A DNA stretch of 11,542 nucleotides from Cellvibrionales bacterium UBA5860 (GTDB lineage: Bacteria; Pseudomonadota; Gammaproteobacteria; Pseudomonadales; Porticoccaceae), in the NCBI GenBank assembly GCA_002431545.1, contig DJFY01000113.1:1-11542 (forward strand), written 5' to 3'. Under the pieces are notes generated by a model. It was given only the letters and a program-made list of their open reading frames with translations. It made no database searches and had not been told where the DNA came from. Made by a program: the position numbers and the translations under genes. Shown here piece by piece: positions 1-6,173 of this stretch. Each line of letters begins with the position of its first letter. Position 1 is the stretch's first letter.

Positions 1-564
1 CTGCGTATCCAGGATGTCGATTTTGGCAGCAATAATATTTTTGTTCGCGGTGGCAAAGGTAATAAGGATCGCTCCACTATGTTGCCCCAGCAACTGGAGT
101 CGCGACTGCGAGACCAAATCGAGGCAGTTGCTCATATTCACCGACAAGATCTTCGGGACGGCTATGGCGAGGTATATCTGCCAGATGCCTTACAAAGAAA
201 ATATCCCGGAGCCGCGCGAGAAACAGGTTGGCAGTTTTTGTTTCCATCGAATCACATCGCCCAAGACCCCCGCTCTGGGGTTTTTCGTCGCCATCATATG
301 CACCCCTCCAGCTTGGGCAAGCACCTGAGAAGGGCGGTACGCGCAGCCAAAATCAATAAGCCTGCACGATCCCATAGTTTGCGCCACAGTTTTGCCACGC
401 ATTTGCTGGAGGCGGGATATGACTTGCGCACTATTCAGGAGTTGCTGGGCCATTCGGATGTCGCAACAACGGAGATCTATACTCACGTTGTCAATCGTGG
501 CGGCAAAGGTGTAAAGAGTCCGGTTGATTGTCTGAACCTAACAATAACTGGTCCTAAGCAGTAG
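1..564 (+). CDS. intI: Integron integrase (IntI-type tyrosine recombinase), C-terminal 187 residues
   Basis: The reading frame is open from base 1 to the TAG at 562-564; the N-terminal part lies outside the window. IntI enzymes recombine attI and attC sites to capture and shuffle gene cassettes. Visible tyrosine-recombinase elements, in fragment numbering, are the beta-hairpin lysine region GGKGNKDR (17-24), HSLRH with H125 and R128, LLGH with H151, and the nucleophile Y160 in IYTHV. The first catalytic Arg should lie just before base 1, because the fragment opens with LRIQDVDF, which normally follows box I. The extra IntI-specific segment that separates it from XerC/XerD is present: LPDALQRKYPGA, then GWQFLFPS, then DPRSGVFRRHHMH. 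The end, NRGGKGVKSPVD, is also typical of IntI. All visible catalytic residues are intact. In most integrons attI and the cassettes lie beside the 5' end of intI, so any array should be to the left, outside the window. Family assignment is firm; activity is unknown. Confidence 0.93.
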   Translation: MRIQDVDFGSNNIFVRGGKGNKDRSTMLPQQLESRLRDQIEAVAHIHRQDLRDGYGEVYLPDALQRKYPGAARETGWQFLFPSNHIAQDPRSGVFRRHHMHPSSLGKHLRRAVRAAKINKPARSHSLRHSFATHLLEAGYDLRTIQELLGHSDVATTEIYTHVVNRGGKGVKSPVDCLNLTITGPKQ

Positions 565-584
565 AGTAAGCTTGGGCGCTAGCG

Positions 585-617
585 AAAAAAAACCCGAGAA
601 CTATGTCTCGGGCTTTT
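585..617. terminator. Bidirectional hairpin terminator between intI and the DUF1329 gene
   Basis: A perfect 7-bp stem, CCCGAGA (593-599) with TCTCGGG (606-612), encloses a 6-nt loop. Eight A residues (585-592) flank it on the left and TTTT (614-617) on the right. Read on the minus strand, it is a hairpin followed by eight U, 38 nt beyond the stop of the DUF1329 gene. Read on the plus strand, it lies 29 nt after the intI stop and has a shorter U run. It is therefore probably strong for the minus-strand gene and moderate for intI. Confidence 0.88.
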
Positions 618-649
618 CGGGGATTGTCTTTCTTTCAGAAAAAACCGAT

Positions 650-2050
650 TTATCGTATACCTCGTCTGCGTACCGCCGCCGGCGTGAAGTAGCTGTCTTT
701 TGCACGCCAGGTGAAATCCGGTCCCCTGCTCTTATCAAAGCCCAGATACAACATGCGGTGGGCATTGAAATCGTACTGGATTTCTGCAGTTCGGTTCATG
801 AAGCCCGTGTCATAGTAAAAGACGTGATGATCTTCCCAGTGGCGCCAGATGTCACCGCGACGATCATAACCATCGACGAGGGTAATCCACCAGGAGTCCT
901 CATCCAGATAATAAACTCGCTTGCCGTAGTCGTGGTTGGTACCTTCTTTCAAAGTGGCTTCTACTACCCATACGCGATGGAGCTCGTAACGAAGGAACTC
1001 CTGATTAATACGCCCCTTGTCGTTAATAACCGCTTCCGGCGTGGCTTCCTTGGCGTGAATCTTATAGGGGTTGTAAGGCACATAAACTTCTTTTCTGCCC
1101 AGCAATTTATAGCTGAAGCGGTCGTTGGGCCCATTGAAGCCCCAGCCCTGATCAGTTGTAGCCAGACCATCGCTTGCTGTTAACGGGTTGTCATAAACGA
1201 TCTGCGGCGCCCGCTTGACGCGTCGCTGACCGGGGCTGTAGGCCCAGGCACGACGAAACACTTCGGTAAATACCACCGGATCTCGGGCCATAACCACCTG
1301 GCCAGCAACCTTCGGTGGCGCGACCAGCACCTGGTTGTAATGCATGCCCTGTTGCGCGGGGTTGAACTCCTCATCGGGGATTTCCGGGTCACTCCACATC
1401 CAGTGTTGCTGAACACTCAGTTTATTGACCGTGTAATCACCACTACTGGTCACCGCAATAGTGGTTTCCACCGAATCCATCCACGTATTGACCGGCCTGG
1501 ATGCCTGGTTCATCCAGGCTTCATCGCCGTTTTTCGGAATAGGGAAAGCCCATGCCTTGCGCGCACCCTTGAAACCGACAATGCCCATGTTGACATCGGC
1601 GTGGACGAGTTCGGCACGATCGAGATTCTTTAAGGCCGCCTCATAGATGTAAGGCTTGAATACCGCAGAACGTCGAGTCGGGTAGATATTCATGTAGTAG
1701 TCGGGATAGTTTTTAAACATATTCTGTTGCCCGACCGACAACTTGTCCGCGTAATCCTGAAAGTTTTGCGCGGTAATTTTGAACAGCACCTTATCGTCAC
1801 GAAACGGATCTGTGTGATATTCGCCCGCAGAAAAGTCAGCCGGAGGCACGATGGGCTCGTACTTAAACGCCGGGATAGTCCCTTCCGCATTACCTGCCCT
1901 GATAGCACCCGAAGGTGTCAACTCGGTACCCTCCAGCCCAATTCTTGCCCGGTCCTCTGCCGAAACGCCAGCCAGCGCAGAACCAGCGATGAACAATCCC
2001 GCAACCAGTACCCCCAGATAACCACCTAGTACGTTTACTACCCGCTTCAT
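650..2050 (-). CDS. DUF1329 family periplasmic protein, copy 1 (466 aa)
   Basis: This is a full-length DUF1329 protein (PF07044), a family thought to have a LolA-like lipid-binding fold and often encoded beside DUF1302 barrels; its biochemical role is not established. A signal peptide is clear: basic MKR, a hydrophobic stretch at 7-24, and an ALA site at 25-27. Family hallmarks follow in order: GLEGTELTPSGAIRAGN (38-54), MNIYPTRRSAVFKPY (120-134), the PGQRRVKRAP block (273-282), WGFNGPNDR (303-311), RKEVYVPYNPY (319-329), RYELHRVWVVEATLK (354-368) and YYLDEDSWW (380-388). The start is supported by GGAG (2057-2060) six nt before ATG. It closely resembles the protein at 2417-3811, with long near-identical stretches, so the two are recent paralogues. 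A terminator lies between them, so this copy probably needs its own promoter in 2051-2356. It ends at the hairpin at 585-617. It may bind or shuttle a hydrophobic ligand in the periplasm (inference). Confidence 0.92.
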   Translation of the reverse strand: MKRVVNVLGGYLGVLVAGLFIAGSALAGVSAEDRARIGLEGTELTPSGAIRAGNAEGTIPAFKYEPIVPPADFSAGEYHTDPFRDDKVLFKITAQNFQDYADKLSVGQQNMFKNYPDYYMNIYPTRRSAVFKPYIYEAALKNLDRAELVHADVNMGIVGFKGARKAWAFPIPKNGDEAWMNQASRPVNTWMDSVETTIAVTSSGDYTVNKLSVQQHWMWSDPEIPDEEFNPAQQGMHYNQVLVAPPKVAGQVVMARDPVVFTEVFRRAWAYSPGQRRVKRAPQIVYDNPLTASDGLATTDQGWGFNGPNDRFSYKLLGRKEVYVPYNPYKIHAKEATPEAVINDKGRINQEFLRYELHRVWVVEATLKEGTNHDYGKRVYYLDEDSWWITLVDGYDRRGDIWRHWEDHHVFYYDTGFMNRTAEIQYDFNAHRMLYLGFDKSRGPDFTWRAKDSYFTPAAVRRRGIR

Positions 2051-2085
2051 CTAAGTCTCCGTTTATAAGTTTGTTTATATTTATG

Positions 2086-2101
2086 GCAGAGCTTACTCTG
2101 C
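2086..2101. repeat. Short hairpin in the leader of the leftward DUF1329 gene
   Basis: GCAGAG (2086-2091) and CTCTGC (2096-2101) form a perfect 6-bp stem with a CTTA loop. It lies about 35-50 nt upstream of the ATG at 2050, in the probable 5' leader or the core promoter. It could be an mRNA hairpin or a small operator. No U run follows, so it is not a terminator. Confidence 0.45.
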
Positions 2102-2117
2102 AGTATCAGTTAGATTC

Positions 2118-2169
2118 ATGTAAATAAGGTGACAGACTTACCGATATAATTCAACTACATTATTTACAT
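2118..2169. repeat. Inverted repeat pair with perfect 10-bp arms 42 bp apart
   Basis: ATGTAAATAA (2118-2127) is exactly inverted as TTATTTACAT (2160-2169), with 32 nt between the arms. The arms are 42 bp apart centre to centre, close to four helical turns, so two proteins could bind on the same face of the DNA. The repeat sits 68-119 bp upstream of the DUF1329 start at 2050, where an operator would be expected. Low sequence complexity raises the chance of coincidence. Confidence 0.4.
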
Positions 2170-2231
2170 TCTTTTCTATTATTAAATTTTAGCTAACCAA
2201 TTCCCTCCATCATAATCGCCGCCCATACCCG

Positions 2232-2295
2232 CTATCGTCTTTGCAAGCCAACGATAGGGCATTAATCCTGTAATAACCCTATGCCCACATATGTG
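2232..2295. repeat. Cluster of short inverted repeats
   Basis: CTATCGT (2232-2238) pairs with ACGATAG (2251-2257). ATAGGG (2254-2259) can pair with CCCTAT (2277-2282), and GGGCAT (2257-2262) with ATGCCC (2281-2286). A 10-bp palindrome, CACATATGTG, lies at 2286-2295. The first three pairings share bases and so would be alternative folds if the region is transcribed. It is about 180-245 bp upstream of the DUF1329 start; its function is unknown. Confidence 0.3.
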
Positions 2296-2356
2296 AAGAA
2301 TCCGGACCACACAGTGCTCCAAAATTCAGAAAACTCGATTTCAGCAGCACGCAGGC

Positions 2357-2387
2357 AAAAAAAAGCCCTCGAAATTTCGAGGGCTTT
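2357..2387 (-). terminator. Rho-independent terminator after the DUF1302-DUF1329 pair
   Basis: The segment 2362-2387 is a perfect 26-bp palindrome. Its GC part, GCCCTCGAAA (2365-2374) and TTTCGAGGGC (2375-2384), folds into a stem. Eight A residues at 2357-2364 give an eight-U tail on the minus strand. It lies 33 nt beyond the TAG of the DUF1329 gene at 2417-3811. It separates that gene from the next DUF1329 copy. Confidence 0.88.
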
Positions 2388-2416
2388 AAAGCACGTCTTC
2401 GTTGACATGATGTCGG

Positions 2417-3811
2417 CTAGCGAACGCCGTGTCGTCGAACCGATGCGGGAGTAAAGTAATTGTCTTCCTCTCGCCAGGTAAAATCCGGTGGGTTTTGCTT
2501 GTCGAACATCAAGGCGATCATACGGCCCGCCTGCATGTCATATTGAAACTCTGCGGCGGCGTTTACAAAACCGATGTCGTAATACATGACATCGTGAGAC
2601 TCCCAGTGGCGCCAGATCTGGTTCCGTCTGTCATATCCGTCCACCAACATGATCCACCAGGAATCCTCATCCAAATAGAAAGTTCTGCGGCCATAGTCGT
2701 GATTAGTGCCTTCCTTGAGCGTCGCATCCACGACCCACACCCGATGCAGCTCGTAACGAGCCAGGTCCTGATTGACACGACCGTCCTCGGTTATAACTTT
2801 GTCGGGCGTTGCGTTAGCGCTGTGTAGCCTGTACGCATTATAGGGGATATAAACTTCCTTTCTGCCAACAAGATTCCAGTTAAAACGATCGTTGGGTCCG
2901 TTAAAGCCCCACTTTTGATCTGTTGTCGCCAGACCATCGCTAGCAGTCAGGGGGTTATCATAGACGATCTGCGGCGCCCGCTTGACACGGCGCTGCCCAG
3001 GGCTGTAAGCCCAGGCCGAGCGGAATTTCTCCATAAAGTGAGTTGGGTCCCGAGCCAATACCACCTGACCCGCGAGCTTTGGGGGTGCCAGTAACGTCTG
3101 GTAATAAAGCATGGAGTCCTTGCCGGGTTGGGCGGCTTCATCGGCAATATCCGGGTCACTCCATTTGTCGCGTTTCTGGATATTTAATTTATTAACGACA
3201 TAGTTACCCGTTGTAGTCACGGCGAGCGTCGTTTCCCAGGAATTCAACCAAGGCGTTACCGGACGGGTTGCCTGATTCATCCAGGCTTCATCTCCGTTTT
3301 TAGGTATCGGAAAGGCCCAGGCTTTACGCGCGCCCTTGAAACCGACAATACCCATATTGACGTCGGCATGAGCGATTTCCGCACGGTCCAGGTTTTTTAA
3401 CGCTGCCTCATAAATATAAGGCTTAAAAACCGCGGTACGACGCGACGGATAGATGTTCATGAAAAAGTCAGGATACGTCTGGAACATCTGTTTCTGTCCC
3501 TCTGACAGCTTGTCCGCGTGCTCCTGATAGTTCTGTGCCGTAATGGTGAATAACACCTGATCATCGGCAAAAGGATCCGTGTGGTACGTACCCGGCACGA
3601 AACTGGCCGGAGGCTTAATCGGCTCGTTCTTCCAGGCTGGAATTGTGCCTTCAGAGTTACCTGCGCGGATAGCCCCGGCAGGTGTTAACTCTGTACCTTC
3701 AAGTCCAATCCGCGCTTTTTCCGCAGGCTTTACACCTGCAATCGCGCTTCCGGCAACCAGGGCGCCGCAAAGCGCCATGGTTGTCCAGATACTGTAACGT
3801 TTAAAACCCAT
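2417..3811 (-). CDS. DUF1329 family periplasmic protein, copy 2 (464 aa)
   Basis: This second full-length DUF1329 (PF07044) protein has the same architecture as the copy at 650-2050. A signal peptide is visible: basic MGFKR, a hydrophobic stretch at about 9-22, and an AIA site at 23-25. A Cys at 15 lies in that stretch, but Leu precedes it, so there is no lipobox and I do not call it a lipoprotein. It shares GLEGTELTPAGAIRAGN, MNIYPSRRTAVFKPY, PGQRRVKRAP, WGFNGPNDR, RYELHRVWVVDATLK and YLDEDSWW with its paralogue. The copies differ most in the signal peptide and in the segment around residues 210-240. The start is fixed by GGGAGG six nt before ATG. The gene follows the DUF1302 barrel after 11 nt, so the two are almost certainly co-transcribed and probably translationally coupled. 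This is probably the original partner of the barrel, with the other copy arising by duplication (inference). The ligand is unknown. Confidence 0.93.
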   Translation of the reverse strand: MGFKRYSIWTTMALCGALVAGSAIAGVKPAEKARIGLEGTELTPAGAIRAGNSEGTIPAWKNEPIKPPASFVPGTYHTDPFADDQVLFTITAQNYQEHADKLSEGQKQMFQTYPDFFMNIYPSRRTAVFKPYIYEAALKNLDRAEIAHADVNMGIVGFKGARKAWAFPIPKNGDEAWMNQATRPVTPWLNSWETTLAVTTTGNYVVNKLNIQKRDKWSDPDIADEAAQPGKDSMLYYQTLLAPPKLAGQVVLARDPTHFMEKFRSAWAYSPGQRRVKRAPQIVYDNPLTASDGLATTDQKWGFNGPNDRFNWNLVGRKEVYIPYNAYRLHSANATPDKVITEDGRVNQDLARYELHRVWVVDATLKEGTNHDYGRRTFYLDEDSWWIMLVDGYDRRNQIWRHWESHDVMYYDIGFVNAAAEFQYDMQAGRMIALMFDKQNPPDFTWREEDNYFTPASVRRHGVR

Positions 3812-3817
3812 TAGTAG

Positions 3818-3825
3818 CCTCCCTA
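3818..3825 (-). promoter_or_regulatory. Ribosome binding site overlapping the DUF1302 stop codon
   Basis: On the minus strand the DUF1302 stop TAG (3825-3823) runs into GGGAGG (3823-3818), sharing one G, and the DUF1329 ATG follows six nt later. Ribosomes finishing the barrel gene would stop on this site, which fits translational coupling and a fixed ratio of the two products. Confidence 0.75.
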
Positions 3826-5796
3826 GAAGCTGTATTTAAAGGTAATGGAAACATTGTCACGGCTGGCGTTGGTACCAGCAGTACCCAGCCAGGTGACGTA
3901 TTGCAGGTCCACCGACGTCTGACTCTGGTAGTCAAAAGTCAGTTTGCTGACGATAGTGCGCTGGTTCTCCACCATCGCGCCGCCCTGAAACGGTGTGTAG
4001 CCCTCTACGTGATGAACAAAAATCACCGTAGGTTTAACCGTCAGGTTCCAGAACAAGTTTGGATATTCCAGACCCATGACAGCTGTGTAGCCCCAGGAAA
4101 ATTCAGTTAGCGGTCGGTCCAGACCGTCAACGCCCTTGAAGAATCCTGGATCGCCGATATGGGTACTCTGGCCGGTGGGCGAAGTGGCAGAAGCATTCAC
4201 CCGATCCCGTCCTCCGGCAGCCGCGCCACCATCGAAGTGCAATTCTGGAATCCACACGGCGGCCATGTCGAATACCAGATTAATTTTATCTGCACCAAAT
4301 AAGTCGGTTCCTGCAGATTTGGTCAAGTTACCCAGAAAGGTGTATACATTGCTGGCGCCGACATCACAGCCAGGCGTCACACCCTGGGTACCGACACCAC
4401 CCTGACCGGCCAATGGAAATCCGAATATTGCCGATACCGGGATGCCGCCGAGGTCGGGTACACCGATACCGCCAATGCCGAACAAATTACGGCACTCACG
4501 AGTGTCGTAGAATTTTTCCTTGAGGTTGAATTCGACCGCAAAGGAAGTATCAAAGGGACCCTCACCATTTAAAGAAATCGCGTAGGTATCCTGGTCTTCC
4601 GGATAAATCCACTGGTAACCGGCCAACGTCATGGCTCCCGGTCGGGCCGGATCAGGCCGCGGCACGTAGTTTTCGTTCAGACCAATGTAAGGACTGTGCG
4701 CGTGCGAACGTACCCAGTAAATACCCAGATCGGCGTAGTTCCAGGACGGGATCACGAAGTGCATGTTGATGCCCCATTGCCCACCGTTCTCGGGTTCTGA
4801 CTTACCGGACTTTTCGATACCACGAACAAAAAGATCCGGGTTGTAACCGGCACCCAGAAAATCAAAAGGACTGAAATATGTACCTACGCCGATAAATGTA
4901 GATTCGCGCCAGTTCCAGGTGTAATAGGCCTCCAAACTGATGTTATCGGTAAAACCAAAATTGAAGTAAACGCTTTCCTGCGGAATCAGGGTTTCCTTCA
5001 CATCAGTGCCCGGCGTGGTCGCCTTTGACAGGTCACGTGGGTTTTGCATTTGAGCAATGCCACCGCCCTGGATATTACTCTCGCCCCAGTTAATCACCTG
5101 CTTACCTACCCGCACATTCAGCGGGTGGCCCCACAGGTCCCAACCGCCATAGACGAACAAGTCGAGTAGATTAAATCGGTTCCCCGCCAACTTCTGGGCT
5201 TTGTCGTCGATACCATCTACGGGGTATAACAGCGGGTTCGGGCCGCCCAACAGCGCCGGGTCGTGAAATTGCGACTCGAAGGGCGCGAAGTTGTAGGCGG
5301 GGTCAACCACGGGAGTTAATGTCCCGGGAAACACCATGCCGGGTGTGTGTGCGTAAGAGTTCGGCCTGAAGCAGGTATCGCAGTCCTTACCCAGTATAGT
5401 GGGGTCATAAACATAGGCCGCACGCGCAAAAGCGCCGAAATTGCCTTTGCTTATGCCAATATCGGTTAATAGCGAAAGCGGTGTCGAATACACATCGCCC
5501 GGGTCTTTAAAGATATAGGTTCGACCGGTTGGTGGCGCGGTACCAAACTCAGTATTCCCCTCTACCCGCATCGCGGCAGAAGCGGTGAACGTGGTATCCA
5601 TGTAGCCACGCCACTCGCCGAGATTAAACTCAAAAGCGGATGACTGGCTGGCTAGTAGCACGACCGCAAACCCGGTAGCGAACCTGACGCACGCTTGCTG
5701 TGTACTATTTTTAAAACGGGAAAAAAAATTACCTATTGCTAGATATTTCAAGGTTACACCCCCCTTCACTATCATTATTTTTCGGTGTTCGCGCAC
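3823..5796 (-). CDS. DUF1302 family outer-membrane beta-barrel protein (up to 657 aa)
   Basis: This is a DUF1302 (PF06980) protein, a family of predicted outer-membrane barrels that usually travels with DUF1329 and is proposed to act in passage of hydrophobic compounds; transport is not shown here. A signal peptide has its hydrophobic core at about 39-49 and a likely cut after SSA (52-54), with mature FEFNLGEWRGYMDTT. The family motif GKQVINWGESNIQGGG is at 231-246, and aromatic, alternating strands run through the rest. The last residues, SITFKYSF, end in Phe, the usual barrel assembly signal. Four mature cysteines occur: C139 and C142 as CDTC, then C435 and C477; they may form disulfides. 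The longest frame starts at GTG (5796-5794) with GAAGG six nt upstream. A TTG at 5751-5749 has a stronger site and would give 642 aa with a more usual signal peptide. I keep the long form but think TTG at least as likely. It is the first gene of the pair with DUF1329 copy 2. Confidence 0.92.
   Translation of the reverse strand: MREHRKIMIVKGGVTLKYLAIGNFFSRFKNSTQQACVRFATGFAVVLLASQSSAFEFNLGEWRGYMDTTFTASAAMRVEGNTEFGTAPPTGRTYIFKDPGDVYSTPLSLLTDIGISKGNFGAFARAAYVYDPTILGKDCDTCFRPNSYAHTPGMVFPGTLTPVVDPAYNFAPFESQFHDPALLGGPNPLLYPVDGIDDKAQKLAGNRFNLLDLFVYGGWDLWGHPLNVRVGKQVINWGESNIQGGGIAQMQNPRDLSKATTPGTDVKETLIPQESVYFNFGFTDNISLEAYYTWNWRESTFIGVGTYFSPFDFLGAGYNPDLFVRGIEKSGKSEPENGGQWGINMHFVIPSWNYADLGIYWVRSHAHSPYIGLNENYVPRPDPARPGAMTLAGYQWIYPEDQDTYAISLNGEGPFDTSFAVEFNLKEKFYDTRECRNLFGIGGIGVPDLGGIPVSAIFGFPLAGQGGVGTQGVTPGCDVGASNVYTFLGNLTKSAGTDLFGADKINLVFDMAAVWIPELHFDGGAAAGGRDRVNASATSPTGQSTHIGDPGFFKGVDGLDRPLTEFSWGYTAVMGLEYPNLFWNLTVKPTVIFVHHVEGYTPFQGGAMVENQRTIVSKLTFDYQSQTSVDLQYVTWLGTAGTNASRDNVSITFKYSF
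5749..5764 (-). promoter_or_regulatory. Candidate ribosome binding site and TTG start for the DUF1302 gene
   Basis: On the minus strand AAGGGGGG, with the six G at 5764-5759, precedes TTG (5751-5749) by seven nt. Starting here gives MKYLAIGNFF, a compact signal peptide, and removes the odd polar leader MREHRKIMIVKGGVT. The ATG at 5775-5773 has no such site. This start competes with the GTG at 5796. Confidence 0.5.
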
Positions 5797-6173
5797 GTTA
5801 AGCCTTCACTTTTCTCTTGTCAAGCACTTGACACATCGTTGAGCAAGCAATCTTTTTTAGAGGCGGCGATACTGACAGCAAGCCTATAATTTCAAAGAAA
5901 ATAAAATGAAAAATTACTTTAATTTATAGGATGAACAGGGAATCCTTGGCTTTTGTATATCACAATAGGACAGGAAGAATTTCCCCAAGCCCAGTGCACA
6001 GACTAAACCACTAATTAAGGTACTATGCGGTACCTTAATTTGCCTGGACGCAAGGCAAGACGAATCACCTTTCGCCCAGCGAATACCCGATACGCTGGAA
6101 ATGAGCAGCCGCGTAGATAATTAGTCGCCGACAACACCACGGCAAACTTCCCTGGGGGGGCGGCAAAATAAGA
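5797..6173. other. Divergent intergenic region between the DUF1302 and MFS genes
   Basis: This 377-nt region must carry the outward promoters for both genes. No reading frame here looks like a gene. TATAAT occurs on the plus strand at 5885-5890 and TTGACA at 5828-5833, but they are not at a working distance from each other, so I do not call a promoter. CCTATAA (5883-5889) is inverted as TTATAGG (5924-5930). The clearest element is the 11-bp inverted repeat at 6013-6040, listed separately. TTGCCT (6040-6045) and AGGCAA (6053-6058) form another small inverted repeat next to it. Confidence 0.6.
6013..6040. promoter_or_regulatory. Perfect 11-bp inverted repeat, candidate operator
   Basis: AATTAAGGTAC (6013-6023) and GTACCTTAATT (6030-6040) are exact inverses around a 6-nt spacer. 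The 28-bp length and symmetry fit a dimeric repressor of TetR or MarR type, the usual control of EmrB-like pumps. It lies 133 bp before the MFS start and 216 bp before the DUF1302 GTG, so it could act on either gene. There is no U run, which argues against a terminator. No regulator gene is in the window. Confidence 0.5.

Larger units (their letters stand above)
2051..2356. other. AT-rich, palindrome-rich spacer between the two DUF1329 genes
   Basis: This 306-nt stretch has no convincing reading frame. It should hold the promoter for the leftward DUF1329 gene, because a strong terminator lies at its right end. The half nearest the gene (2061-2200) is very AT-rich. I found no clear pair of -35 and -10 boxes at normal spacing on the minus strand and do not place a promoter. 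It contains several inverted repeats, listed separately. Confidence 0.6.

Noticed and set aside
565..649. An attC or attI site beside the integrase
   Set aside because: Only a terminator hairpin is present. I saw no R'/R'' core sites (RYYYAAC / GTTRRRY) in the arrangement expected for attC.
572..1183. Long plus-strand open frame of 203 codons antisense to the DUF1329 gene
   Set aside because: It overlaps a gene with clear family motifs on the other strand and begins inside the intI/DUF1329 terminator region. Its protein shows no recognisable domain.
2417..3811. DUF1329 copy 2 as a lipoprotein through Cys15
   Set aside because: The residue before Cys15 is Leu, not Ala, Gly or Ser, and a normal signal peptidase I site (AIA) follows at 23-25.
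5828..5890. Plus-strand promoter from TTGACA (5828) and TATAAT (5885)
   Set aside because: The boxes are about 51 nt apart, far from the 16-18 nt needed, and each lacks a matching partner at the right distance.
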